From the NCBI RefSeq assembly GCF_000003605.2, contig NW_003107098.1, forward strand, positions 184,041 through 199,307: a DNA stretch of 15,267 nucleotides, given 5' to 3'. Source of the stretch: Saccoglossus kowalevskii. Its lineage: Eukaryota > Hemichordata > Enteropneusta > Harrimaniidae. The notes beneath the pieces are model-generated. The model did no database searches, was not told where the DNA came from, and saw only the letters and a list, made by a program, of their open reading frames with translations. Below are positions 6,301-14,639 of this stretch, piece by piece; position 1 is the first letter of the stretch; the number at the start of each line of letters is the position of its first letter. A program made the translations under genes and the position numbers.

Positions 6301-8808
6301 CAGATTGATTGATCCAAGTACATACATGTAGCAGGGATAGGATACAACTGGCAAACAAAAATGTGGTGAAAGCAAACTCTTTCCATTTGTTTTAAAATCA
6401 GTATTTCTTTCATTTTTTTCATTATTCCCGGTTGTAAACACTACTTTCAAATACATAAAAACATACTATTAAACATTTAATCTCTATCTATGAGGTCATG
6501 CTAAGGCTGAAAGAAAAGCTTGAAAAAATTCTCAAATTTGTTTAGAAAAATCAGTATTTATTTGCTGTCACCCAGCTTTGGTGGGTGTGTCGGCAGTGGC
6601 GATTTTGGCAACGGTGGCTGGGTTGCTGGATGGGTTGGTGGTGTATACAGTGGGAACGTTGACCCATAGTATGGAGACTGCATACACTTGTATATGGATA
6701 CCAGTATTGCCATGGATATTGGTACAAGGCAGGCTGTGTTGCATTATTATCAACACTTGGAACTGTGTGCGGGATACTTGAACTTTGAATATACATATAC
6801 AAGGCTCTGGAAAAGCTAGAACGTTCACGGTTGGCACTGTACTGGTTGTCTCAGCGGTGTGTAATTCCATGGCGTCGCAGGGAGACTGCGACATGGGAAG
6901 TGTGCATGGTGTAATCATGCTTCTATCACATTCACTTTGATATTATATATTAGTCTTTCTTCAAAAGTGTTTCAGAGATTCAAAAAAGACTGTCATGCTT
7001 GGATTGGCTTTGGAAGAATTGTTCAAATTTTCTGAAAATATATATTTTGTAATATTTCCATTTAGATGTAAATAGCTTTGTGTGTGAAGCAATGTAAATT
7101 GTCAACACTGGTAGTGAGGCACAAACATGTACTAATTTGTACTAAAATATTACATTATTGAATGAATGTTTTTGTTATTCCGTAGATACTGAGAAAATAT
7201 CCTTGTTTATGGGGTATGCATAGAATGCCACATAAGCGTCCAAAATTATACATTATAAATTTACAGGTAAGACAGTAATATTACTACCTTTTCATTATGT
7301 GGCTAGCTCTATAGAAATATTATTTATTTTCATTATCAAATTGTGGATATTTAAGCATTAGCTGTCATAGCTGTACACTATCAGATAGAGGCTTACTATG
7401 TTGCGTTGCCATGACTCTGAACCTGAACATATTGATATTTTCATAGTAGAAATGTTTTAAACCATATCAAACTTTGCTGTTTACTTTTTCGAGCAGAGCT
7501 ATTCATATGATAAACTCCGCTCGACAAAGTTGATTGTTTCAGGCTAAGTGTGCGTGGCTACAACACAAGAGATACATCAAATTTACTTGGATACGAGTAA
7601 TTTTTTTCAACAAAAAAATCAATAATTGTCTATTTCAGTAGAAGACAAATCCAAAGCGAGAAATATGTTGGCAGGCATTTCAAAGCCACTTTAAGTAAAA
7701 TGGATAATAATCTTGAAGAACTGAAACAAAATTCTTTTCATGAAAGGTGTATCTCATTCTAAGGTTTTTCACACATTACAAATGTGTATCCAACTATTTT
7801 TAATAATCAACACCTTCTCTACATCATAATGTATATTCCAGTATTTTTTTTAATTGAAATATATTACTTCTATTATTGTCCCACAAGTGGACGCCAAAAG
7901 ATGACCTTTCAACTTTGAAGATTAATGGCAAATGTGATGATGTCATGAAGCTGGTTATGGAAAAGTTAGGGTTAGAGATACCTCAATATAAAAGGTAAGT
8001 GATCTATTTTGAGTTTCACTATTTTTGACAGTAGTACATAATCTATGGACTTCAGAGAGATAGCTTGAATTGTCTTGTCTTGCATCTGTATTACACATTC
8101 ATAAACTTAAGACAGATGTGGTGCTCATCATATCTACTGTAAAGGAAACATGTTTTTCATGGAATTTCTATTATTAAGTAAGCTGCAATTAGACTGAGAT
8201 ATCTCACAAATACCATAATTGTTATATTTGATATATATGGCACTCGCTACTTCATCCATCATAGGCTGAAAAACATAATATATCTGATAATTTTGAGAGG
8301 TGATTTCTACGTAATGGCAGCTACTTGACCTTTGATTTTTACATTGCATTTTATGTGACTTTAGCCTTGTGTAGGGTCACTTTTCCAATGGCAGTTTTGT
8401 CTAAAACATTATTTCGATAAGATTTGATCATATTTATGTAATTATAACAAAATGTTCAATATCAGCTCAGGCGTTAACAATTCAGTGAAACTGTCTTATA
8501 TCATGAAGTAACGAAAGTGTCACAATAATTGAAAGACCATAATTATTGATGTATATTCAATTCACAGAGATGGAGATCCTATATTTGAGTTGGCGACACC
8601 AGTACCTGTAGACGAGCTACAAACAATGATGACAAAACACCTTGTGAGAATCTTCCCACATTCCAACATTGATATGAAACCAGTATTAAATGAAAATGGC
8701 AAAATGGTGAAAATAGAACCAGAAGTGTACAAGACAGTTCCAGGCTGGTTTGGCAAAGGTTGTGCTAAAAGAATATCAAAGAAAAGAAAGAGACTAAAAT
8801 CTGCATAG
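277..8808 (+). CDS. SIRT7: SIRT7 sirtuin, 3' seven exons (5' part outside window)
   Basis: NAD+-dependent protein deacylase of sirtuin class IV. In animals SIRT7 acts in the nucleus and nucleolus on histone H3 acetyl-lysine 18 and on factors of rDNA transcription. Seven exons join without a stop into 301 residues ending at TAG 8806-8808. Seen in order: [12 protein letters not shown] (NAD-binding loop, SIRT6/7 type), SQNCDGLH with the catalytic His about 20 residues later in EVHGNMY, a four-Cys zinc site (two CTEC motifs), CLGSSLK and NLQ of the Rossmann fold, and a Lys/Arg-rich tail. LLQKG after GVWT and GWFGKGC near the C-terminus fit SIRT7 rather than SIRT6. Human SIRT7 has 400 residues with its catalytic His at 187; here it is residue 76 of the fragment, so roughly 110 N-terminal residues are missing to the left. 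All introns are GT..AG. The catalytic core looks intact, so this is a working gene rather than a pseudogene. Confidence 0.96.
351..1522 (+). other. SIRT7 intron A-B with a 50-bp minisatellite
   Basis: Intron of 1172 nt, donor GTATGT and acceptor TTCTCAG, phase 2. It is AT-rich and holds the three-copy tandem repeat at 920-1086. Small reading frames on the minus strand here have no protein-like composition, and those around 983-1307 run through the repeat or AT-rich DNA. I see nothing else in it. Confidence 0.85.
920..1086. repeat. 50-bp tandem repeat, 3 copies plus partial ends
   Basis: Units start at 931, 981 and 1031 with an exact 50-base period, beginning ACTATCGTGATTTTGGTGG after the first base. 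The copies are nearly identical: the differences are A/G at the first base of unit 1 and a C/T in the AGTTGTCTTG ending of unit 3. The TTGTTTTG before 931 and the GACTAT at 1081-1086 are partial units. The near-identity means recent amplification. Confidence 0.97.
1523..1595 (+). CDS. SIRT7: SIRT7 exon B
   Basis: 73 nt. The first G completes the split Lys codon from the previous exon, then the frame reads [18 protein letters not shown] and LHKVNH, ending in phase 0 before the donor GTAAGT at 1596. The AEPTxTHM block is the conserved helix of SIRT6/SIRT7 (human SIRT7 reads [17 protein letters not shown]). It belongs to the small helical module next to the NAD pocket. The acceptor is TTCTCAG, preceded by a run of eight T. 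Confidence 0.95.
1596..1770 (+). other. SIRT7 intron B-C
   Basis: Short intron of 175 nt, donor GTAAGT and acceptor AATTTCAG, phase 0. It contains an AAT microsatellite near 1721-1735 followed by its imperfect complement (AATTATTATT), which could fold as a hairpin about 25 bases before the acceptor. No other feature is visible. Confidence 0.88.
1771..1869 (+). CDS. SIRT7: SIRT7 exon C (catalytic histidine)
   Basis: 99 nt, 33 complete codons, phase 0 at both ends. It encodes [18 protein letters not shown] and then [22 protein letters not shown] is the sirtuin QNxDxLH motif that contacts the nicotinamide ribose. The His codon at 1849-1851, in EVHGN, is the catalytic base (His187 in human SIRT7). 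Both are intact. The donor is GTATAG at 1870, which departs from the usual GTRAGT and may be weak. Confidence 0.96.
2592..2669 (+). promoter_or_regulatory. Promoter-like block inside element 1
   Basis: In order: ATTGG (inverted CCAAT box) at 2592-2596; TGACCT-GTG-AGGTCA, an everted nuclear-receptor half-site pair with 3-base spacing, at 2610-2624; a third AGGTCA half-site at 2638-2643; and CACCATGGCGG at 2659-2669, a YY1-type ATGGCGG that also has strong start-codon context. The same arrangement recurs at 4978-5041 in the second element, which supports it as a conserved unit. Activity is not known; factor binding is inferred from motif shape. Confidence 0.5.
2663..2791 (+). pseudogene. Start-exon-like remnant within element 1
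   Basis: An ATG in CACCATGG context opens a 39-codon frame ([17 protein letters not shown] and on) that stops at 2780-2782. From about 2717 the neighbouring frame reads more like protein, acidic then Pro-rich ([20 protein letters not shown]), and runs to a good splice donor, ACG then GTATGT, at 2792. A single-base indel near 2712-2720 would explain the switch. The first residues match those in element 2 ([11 protein letters not shown], then stop). I read this as the first exon of the lost autonomous element's gene, or of a captured gene. The product is not recognised. Confidence 0.4.
3079..3895. other. Intronic stretch without features
   Basis: AT-rich remainder of intron C-D. A 67-codon frame near 3082-3285 is hydrophobic and T-rich with no protein signature. 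The GCGCCTGGGGCGATT at 3342-3356 loosely resembles the CCCAGGGCGATT repeated in the element at 4538-5613, but the match is short and may be chance. Confidence 0.6.
3896..4126 (+). CDS. SIRT7: SIRT7 exon D (zinc-binding module)
   Basis: 231 nt, 77 codons, phase 0 at both ends. It opens [20 protein letters not shown], then a second [20 protein letters not shown], and ends in the Rossmann-fold strand ILCLGSSLK. The four zinc ligands are the Cys codons at 3899, 3908, 3983 and 3992; all are present. FGE and the GSS turn line the peptide and NAD+ channels. Compared with human VCTSCVPNREY, the loop after the first Cys pair is two residues shorter. The acceptor AAG is weak, but the frame, the phase and the junction ..YIE-VCT.. 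all agree. Donor GTATGA at 4127. Confidence 0.96.
4978..5041 (+). promoter_or_regulatory. Promoter-like block inside element 2
   Basis: ATTGG at 4978-4982, TGACCT-GTC-AGGTCA at 4996-5010, then ATGGCGG at 5035-5041, in the same order as in element 1. The third AGGTCA half-site of element 1 appears here as a decayed AGGTTG (5025-5030). The palindrome is perfect in both elements although the sequence between blocks has drifted. Function is inferred only. Confidence 0.48.
5035..5070 (+). pseudogene. Truncated start-exon remnant in element 2
   Basis: ATG at 5035 opens [11 protein letters not shown] and meets TAA at 5068-5070. It is similar to [10 protein letters not shown] in element 1 at the same place relative to the palindrome. 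The early stop marks it as dead. Its value is as evidence that both copies descend from an element with a gene starting here. The product is not recognised. Confidence 0.38.
5645..5664. repeat. Small perfect hairpin
   Basis: CCATGGG (5645-5651), a 6-base loop, then CCCATGG (5658-5664). It lies just outside element 2 in a locally GC-richer patch (5638-5718). No known family is recognised. Confidence 0.8.
5720..6557. other. Intronic stretch without features
   Basis: AT-rich intron DNA between the hairpin patch and the antisense coding-like stretch. Short minus-strand frames (for example near 6225-6422) have no protein-like pattern. I see nothing in it. Confidence 0.6.
6558..6918 (-). pseudogene. 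Antisense broken coding-like stretch, Tyr/Pro-rich
   Basis: Read on the minus strand, one frame is open from ATG at 6918 for 116 codons, the longest open frame in the window. But the most protein-like text switches frame: [20 protein letters not shown] from 6918; then, after a TATATGTATA run near 6790-6800, a frame with [17 protein letters not shown] and [12 protein letters not shown]; then from about 6675 a Pro-rich frame ([35 protein letters not shown]) ending in TAA at 6558-6560, which overlaps an AATAAA. Two indels would make this one reading frame of about 115 residues. It is GC-richer than its surroundings. It may be a decayed retrocopy or a fragment of a low-complexity C-terminus. I do not recognise the parent, and a nested antisense exon is the alternative. 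Confidence 0.35.
7186..7266 (+). CDS. SIRT7: SIRT7 exon E
   Basis: 81 nt, 27 codons, phase 0 at both ends. It encodes [12 protein letters not shown] and then [15 protein letters not shown]. Human SIRT7 reads VLKKYPRLW and RPKLYIVNLQ at this place. The segment is a Rossmann-fold helix and the following strand; NLQ leads into the loop that reads the adenine ribose. Acceptor TTCCGTAG, donor GTAAGA at 7267. Confidence 0.95.
7267..7887 (+). other. SIRT7 intron E-F
   Basis: Intron of 621 nt, donor GTAAGA and acceptor CCCACAAG, phase 0. It is AT-rich, and I see no repeat or gene in it. Confidence 0.85.
7888..7994 (+). CDS. SIRT7: SIRT7 exon F
   Basis: 107 nt, encoding [20 protein letters not shown] then [15 protein letters not shown], with the last two bases (AG) starting a split Arg codon. 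The block closely follows human SIRT7 (WTPKDDWAALKLHGKCDDVM). GKCDDVM is the C-terminal end of the catalytic domain, where the Cys-Asp turn closes over the adenine. Phase 2 at the 3' end. Donor GTAAGT at 7995 is a perfect consensus. Confidence 0.96.
7995..8567 (+). other. SIRT7 intron F-G
   Basis: Intron of 573 nt, donor GTAAGT and acceptor TTCACAG, phase 2. It is AT-rich, and I see nothing recognisable in it. Confidence 0.85.
8568..8808 (+). CDS. SIRT7: SIRT7 exon G (last coding exon, basic tail)
   Basis: Its first base completes the split Arg, then [18 protein letters not shown], a linker of about 40 residues, and the conserved [10 protein letters not shown] followed by a Lys/Arg-rich end ([11 protein letters not shown]) and TAG. 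Human SIRT7 has RWQDPIFSLATPL at the start and GGWFGRGCTKRTKRKKVT at the end, so both borders of the tail are conserved while the linker is not. The basic cluster matches the nuclear/nucleolar targeting signal of the family. The linker holds MVKIEPE (Lys codon 8710-8712), a textbook SUMO acceptor pattern. The stop is followed by non-coding AT-rich DNA. Confidence 0.95.
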
Positions 8809-9090
8809 CACATCATCATATAGTTGTAATACTGTTATGTTGGAGACCATCTCAGCTATTTTTTTTTACATGTGTTTTGAGTATAGGACTTAAAATAGCA
8901 TCATTGCTGACAGTAGGTAGATTATTTTTGTCTTTGCTTGCTTCCTCATTACTTTTGTCATGGAAATGGTTGTTGACTTTATGACCAGTCATTCATGATA
9001 CAATTTGCCTCTAGATGTATGGATACCAAAATGACACAATTTTGTCTTGCTTCTTTAATGTGTTGAATAAAATATAGACCTTAAGTGGTA
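8809..9090 (+). other. SIRT7 3' UTR (approximate)
   Basis: Non-coding stretch from the stop to shortly after the first good AATAAA. It is T-rich. The real cleavage site cannot be fixed from sequence alone; a second AATAAA at 9688-9693 would give a longer UTR. Confidence 0.6.
9066..9071 (+). terminator. Candidate polyadenylation signal
   Basis: First AATAAA downstream of the SIRT7 stop, 258 bases after it. Cleavage would be expected roughly 10-30 bases later. Confidence 0.55.
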
Positions 9091-12000
9091 CAAAACTGAA
9101 GCTGATATAGTAAAATCTGGCGATTATTTTCCTCACATACAAACACCATATGAGATTGACACTATTGTAAGTATGGTAGCTTGGCTGCTAGAGAAAGAGG
9201 ACCTGGATCTCGTCACCCAGTATGTAACAGTTTTTACCTTGCCCGTACCATCAAAGATGGAAGGGAAAGGTATATTAAGAGAAAAATGTTGTCCGGCGTT
9301 GGCGTTGTCGTTGTCGTCGTTAATAATTGTTATTGTGTGCATAATAACTTTACTAATTCTATTCCAAACTTTACCAAACTTGGTCACCTTATTCATCAGT
9401 ATAAAGTCTTCCCTGAGTTTGAACAACAGATGTTCTGTATGAAAATATCATGCAAAAATTGAGAAAATCTGATAAAATATTTTGACTGTTTCTACTTGAC
9501 TGATCACTGGTGATACGCATCAAAGGTCACTGATCTCAGTGGAAATATGCATTGTTGTATGTGTTCAATGAAGCAAATGATTTAACTTTAATAATATCCT
9601 TGGTAATGTATCTCAGAATACCATACTGGGTTTCAAAACCAACTCATGGAGAGATTGCACAGTCTGATACACATTTGCAAACCTACCAATAAAATCTTTA
9701 CAGAAAACAAGATGTCAGAAAATCAATATAAGCACTCCTATGAACTGGGTGCCTAACTTTGATCAAGATCTGAAGCTAATAGAAAATCTGTTTAGTTCAA
9801 AGTTATCAAATCAAAAACAATACATAAAAAATACATTAAAAGCAAAACATTTCATCCACATTTTAAAACGAAAATTATTCTGTATTTGACAAACAGTTTA
9901 TTCGACAAATGAAAACTCACAGGAATATGTTTCAGCTATTAGAACAGAATGAAAGAGTTTTTATAATACTAGTTTAAAAAACGCACTTCAAAGATTGCAG
10001 TGTTTGAAAATGTAGATTCTCAGGAGGCAACAGTACTGTTGACTTCTCCCTCCACTGGACACCAACTATTTAAGTTGATATGCATACAAAGCAGAGCTTG
10101 CAACATGATAGCTATTCATAAAGGGTATTTTTTTTTACTTTTCATATAATACAGTAGTCACACAATGAGGCAGTTCATATTTGTCTCAGTAAATCATTAA
10201 TTTTTGACAGACACCTGTACAAAATACTTTGACTAAAGCCAGCTAAAATTTACTGTTATCTTGCATGTTTTATGAATCTATTCACATCTAAATGCAGCAC
10301 TTTTTTGCAATGAGACATTTGTTTTTATACTAAAATATCTGAATTACTTTGAATAAAGCTGGAAATCATGTCCCTTAAAATAAGGCACCAATGTTTTTGT
10401 AAGATATTTACATCTTTTAAGGACATTCGGTAGACTGATTCCCCACTGTTGGTTCAACCCCAAAACTTGTTTGTATTCAAAATTAATTATGACAATGCAT
10501 ATTTATATTGAATCAAACTATGATAAAGGGAATTATATAATATAACAAAGGGCAAGGTCACCAGAGTTCAACTATGTTTTTAGTTACATATGTGAAGCTA
10601 TTTTTTTTTTATACTTTCTAGCAAATGTGCTGGTCAGTTTTCATATTTTCACTAGTTTACCATTATAATGCACTTTTTTCCTTATAGACAGGTGGTCTTC
10701 ATGTGTAGGTAAAATTTATGGGACAATTTGCCAACAGATTTTTGAATAGGGGGGATAAATAAAAATACAAGTATTTGTCATGGTTAAATTTAAATAAAAG
10801 CGGTGCTAACATGGGTTTGATTGTAGTACAATCTATGCATGAAGAACAAAAATCATACATTCCTTTCTGTGCGAGAACATATTGTATCATGTCTGGAACA
10901 ATATACTGCTACATAAGATTTTTTTTTATTCTGAAATATTTATTTGCAACAACTACTTCACACAGCTTGTACAACTGATATTCTGGACATTGCTATCAAC
11001 ACAGATAGTTACGCAATTTGCAAAATCTAATCTCACTAATCTGTTCACATTGGCAGTGACATAAGCTAACCAATATAAAATATACTTAATTACAAAATAG
11101 CCTTCTAGTTTTACCTGTCATATCAATGTTAATATCAATAGTTTGTAAAATCATATTTATTGAATTTCAAGTCTGCAATCTGTATGACAAGTGTCATGGT
11201 TGATTAGTGCATGGTGTAAATATTTGAATTTGATGTTATATATACTGTACTTGTTTGACATGTGGACAATAATAATCATAATCACAAACTGGTGTATTTT
11301 GGTGAACTTGCCTGTTAATGTTTGGCACAATAGTAGCCAGTGGAATTACCCCTTGATGCTGTGGCTGTTGAAGTATCAACATTCCTGGCTTGTTGTTTCA
11401 TAGCTATAGTGGTAATGTTCAGAGAAGCGGAAGATAGGCCAATGGTTGTGTATATACATGTATTAAGTTATTGTAGATGCATCAGTACTATTATTAATAC
11501 TATATATAACTTTGTCCAAAGATTCAGGGAACATTTTGGTTTTATGCGGTGGTTTGTTTTGTTTTAAATTTACCATGATGGCAGCACAATTTCACTCTTC
11601 TTCAATGACGTCGTTTTCTCTTATTAGATTTATTACTTTCTGCTTTTATTCATATTCTCAAAGCTTACCATGACATGGTGTGAAACTAATATATTGGTGG
11701 AATAATTGTTATGTGTTTTGTTGCTTCTATTTTAAAAGCAAGAATCAGCAAGTTTTACCCTGAAAAATTATTTAGATTTTTATGGACAAACATTGCTTTA
11801 ATTTCTTTTCTGAAAAAATAAATGCATTCCTTGAGGTTGATGTTATGTATTCAGCATTGTTTTAATTACATTTCATAGAGAAATCAACGAACAAATTAAT
11901 TGTAATTTTTATTTGTTTAAAATACGGGTTGTATAACACTTAATAATAAATCTGGTTTGTTTACATTGTAAAGTCTCTTGTGCAGACAAACTTTTGTTTT

Positions 12001-12279
12001 GTTGAGTGCAGACTCTTATCCAACACCTGTATACATTGGTGTAAAATTCACAATTTTTTACACAGTAAAAAGTACACAATCGTTAAATTTAAGTCAGTGC
12101 TACAACATCAACTACAATGCACATGAATGGCAAAGAATGATTTATTGGTTGCAGCAGAATATAAATATGCACTGCCGGCAATATTTCATTTGCTAGTAAA
12201 GGTTATGACCATGTTTAGCTACACCTATCACCATGTCATACGAATACGAATCAGTATGTATTCTCTTAAATTCACCAAC
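9091..12279. other. Intergenic DNA without a recognised gene
   Basis: About 3.2 kb, mostly AT-rich. A GC-richer patch at about 9100-9320 is open in several frames and ends in a degenerate trinucleotide run rich in GTT, GTC and GCG (9289-9340). The frame from 9071 to 9442 reads like protein at first (DLKWYKTEADIVKSGDYFP) but matches nothing I know. From 9450 to 12279 I see only AT-rich DNA with short open frames lacking protein character. Confidence 0.55.
9289..9340. repeat. Degenerate trinucleotide microsatellite
   Basis: GTTGTCCGGCGTTGGCGTTG followed by TCGTTGTCGTCGTTAATAAT and TGTTATTGTG, an imperfect (GTY)n tract. It produces the low-complexity residues (Val or Leu-Ser runs) seen in the frames across it. 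Confidence 0.7.
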
Positions 12280-12579
12280 GAGGGTGTTATTTTGATTCAG
12301 ACTGCAAATCTTGGGAAGTGCCAAGTTTCAGTCCTGACTGTTGGGGCCGAAATTGAATTTTTTTATTCGGCACATGCTGAAATCTTTAAAATTAACGCCA
12401 CTATTGTTTGATAACTATAGATACTATCATGAGATCATGAGATAGATGAGAGTGTGATTTTGATTCAGACTGCAAATCTTGGGAAGTGCCGAGTTTCAGT
12501 CTTGGCACGTGCTGAAATCTTTAATATTAACACCACTATTGTAATATTCCGATGTTTGATAATATAGATACTATTATGA

Positions 12580-12828
12580 GATCGCCAGATACTATCACGA
12601 AATCACCAGATACTATCACAAGATACTATCACCAGATACTATCACGAGATCACCAGATACTATCACGAGATCGCAAGATACTATCACAAGATCACTAGAT
12701 ACTATCACAAGATCACTAGATACTATCACAAGATCACCAGATACTATCACGAGATCACCAGATACTATCACGAGATCGCAAGATACTATCACAAGAGCAC
12801 CAGATACTATCACGAGATCGCAAGATAC
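12580..12828. repeat. 21-bp minisatellite array 1
   Basis: About a dozen units of GATACTATCAC plus a variable 9-10 base part (GAGATCACCA, AAGATCACTA, GAGATCGCAA). The variants recur in blocks, pointing to duplication of multi-unit segments. Since 21 is a multiple of three, the complement is open for 80 codons as a seven-residue repeat; I treat that as an artefact. Confidence 0.93.
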
Positions 12829-12951
12829 ATGAGGGTGTGATTTTGATTCAGACTGCAAATCTCGGGAAGTGCCGAGATTACAGTCCTGGCACGTGCTGAC
12901 ATCTTTAATAATAACACCATTATTGTAAGATTCCGATGTTTGATAATATAG

Positions 12952-13105
12952 ATACTATCAAGATCGCCAGATACTATCACCACATACTATCACAAAATCA
13001 TGAGAAACTATCACCACATAATATCACAAGATCACCAGATAATATCACAAGATCACCAGATACTATCACGAGATCACCAGATACTAACACAAGATAACTG
13101 GATAA
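12952..13105. repeat. 21-bp minisatellite array 2
   Basis: More degenerate copies of the same unit, with shortened versions (GATACTATCACCACATACTA) and ATAATATCAC variants, fading out at about 13105. The greater divergence suggests it is older than array 1 or lies at its edge. Confidence 0.88.
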
Positions 13106-13847
13106 TTTGATTGGTTGAAACTCCATATCCGTGAAGCAAATTAGTTGTATCATAAAGTCAATTGTGGTTTATATGACGTAACCATCTCGTCACCATAGTT
13201 TAACTGGTACATACTATCCATATTACATGCGCCCATAACAGTAATATTTGGACCTTGTTTAATGATCTTATTGTCTATGAAATCAATAAATTTAATTTTT
13301 GAATTGTGTAAGCCCAATCTGCATTGTTTTAGCACGTTTTGAAATTGTATAAATAAAGAGAATTATGATTTCAGTACCGCTTTTCACAATGACTCAAAAT
13401 ATAGTGGAATATAGAATATTGCCTTTGGCATTACATTTCTGTAAGCTATTAGGTAAGCAACTTGTATCTCATCACAGAACACTTGTGCCTGCTTTTAGGT
13501 TTAACATGTCTCACTATATATTTTTAATAAATATTTACGTGTAAATACAATAAATGAATAAACCTGTTCCATTAGAAAGCATAGCTCTTACGTAACCACA
13601 CACTATTACATATTATTCATGTTGTTCCTCCATGTTTCTTGCTCCAAGGGAATAGTACATTAGAGAACGTTGGGAAAGAGTGAAGACGCGCATGTTAATA
13701 GTGTATGTACCGCATCAGGAAGATTTTTGTATGTTTTATTTGCAGGTTCCATCAGTTATTACTTTTTGTTATCATAGTTTACGTTGCAGTTACCCACTTC
13801 TTGAACCTAACACAAATGATTAAAAAGATTAAAAACAAAAATGCGCG

Positions 13848-13863
13848 TGGCATAATTATGCCA
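13848..13863. repeat. Perfect 16-bp palindrome
   Basis: TGGCATAATTATGCCA reads the same on both strands. It is isolated, with no gene beside it, so a regulatory role cannot be supported. Confidence 0.85.
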
Positions 13864-14225
13864 GCAAGGTGTCGATCTACATGAAAGGAGCACTTTCTAG
13901 TGAATTCATACAACATACCTGAATAAGACAAATTGCAGACAGTTTGACGTACATCTCTGGTATATCACCTCCACTTTTGACACAATAAAGAAGTTAGATA
14001 CGGGCAAACATATATTTTTTGGGCTCTTAATCTGGATAAATACGGTATTTTATTATTATACTCATTTAGCCTGATTGACACATGGAATTTACAATAGTAT
14101 GACGAGCTAAGACTATTCCAGAGTTAATTCACAAGAAAACTACTTGCAGCTTCGGGATACAATTCAAAGTTTACAATCTTAATATGAAGTGTGTGATTCA
14201 CAATTGTTGTTTATCTATGTAGCCT

Positions 14226-14246
14226 GGACTCACCCGGCACGAGTCC
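14226..14246. repeat. Short inverted repeat
   Basis: GGACTC (14226-14231) and GAGTCC (14241-14246) around a 9-base GC-rich loop. A second imperfect inverted pair follows at 14280-14316 (ACCACGAAATTTCC against AGGAATTTGTGGT). Together they may be the worn end of a mobile element. Confidence 0.55.
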
Positions 14247-14639
14247 ATACACAAAATACATACAGTTTCCGAACTAGTTGACCACGAAATTTCCACTGGG
14301 TTCGAGGAATTTGTGGTTGGTCCACTTACGCAATACAAGTAATAGTCTTAGGGGGGAACAACAAACACACTAACACAGGTATCTGTTTAAGGACAACATG
14401 AACTTCTATTCAATACTCAATAAATGAAGTTACAATCCTCTCATTACGTGCCATCCAAAATAAAAGAGAAATATTAAATTCCCTAACTAATACATGTTCA
14501 CGACTAAATTATTGAATGATACGTACTAATAATCCCTATCGAACAACTACACTATGATATTACTGATCATTACAGTGAAAGTGAATCAGTAAGTCAAACG
14601 ATAAAAGTTTACAATGTTAAGCAATCTGATTAACAAAGT

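Larger units (their letters stand above)
4127..7185 (+). other. SIRT7 intron D-E, largest intron
   Basis: Intron of 3059 nt, donor GTATGA and acceptor TTCCGTAG, phase 0. It holds the second inverted-repeat element (4538-5613), a small hairpin (5645-5664) and an antisense broken coding-like stretch (6558-6918). The segments 4127-4534, 5720-6557 and 6919-7185 are AT-rich and I see nothing in them. Confidence 0.85.
12280..13105. repeat. Composite tandem-repeat region
   Basis: Two repeat types alternate. A unit of about 121 bp containing GATTCAGACTGCAAATCT, GGGAAGTGCC and GCTGAAATCTTTAA occurs at about 12280-12420 (with an extra insert near 12335-12368), 12446-12566 and 12829-12951. Between and after copies 2 and 3 lie runs of a 21-bp unit, GATACTATCACGAGATCACC plus one base, at about 12567-12828 and 12952-13105. 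The long unit can form a hairpin (TTTCAG with CTGAAA, and GTGCC with GGCAC). Confidence 0.93.
13106..14639. other. Intergenic DNA without a recognised gene
   Basis: About 1.5 kb between the two repeat regions. It contains a perfect 16-base palindrome at 13848-13863 and a short inverted repeat at 14226-14246. The 61-codon minus-strand frame at 13150-13335 has no recognisable domain. I see no gene. Confidence 0.55.

Noticed and set aside
6578-6781. 67-codon + strand frame with a hydrophobic, membrane-like start
   Set aside because: It lies opposite the Pro/Ala/Thr-rich antisense text, whose complement naturally gives Val, Gly and Leu codons. No signal of its own.
9173-9462. Overlapping + strand frames of 89 and 93 codons
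   Set aside because: Open because of a GC-richer patch and a GTY-rich microsatellite; the Leu-Ser and Val runs are translations of that microsatellite. No domain recognised.
10451-10460. GGTTCAACCC resembling a tRNA B box
   Set aside because: No matching A box, anticodon arm or acceptor stem pairing at the right distance on either strand.
11340-11567. 75-codon + strand frame with a hydrophobic segment
   Set aside because: No in-frame ATG at its start (opens on GTG right after a stop), AT-rich context, no recognisable domain.
12616-12858. 80-codon minus-strand frame encoding a seven-residue repeat (DLVIVSG type)
   Set aside because: It is the complement of the 21-bp minisatellite. A period divisible by three with no stop in the unit keeps the frame open automatically; there is no non-repeat protein around it.
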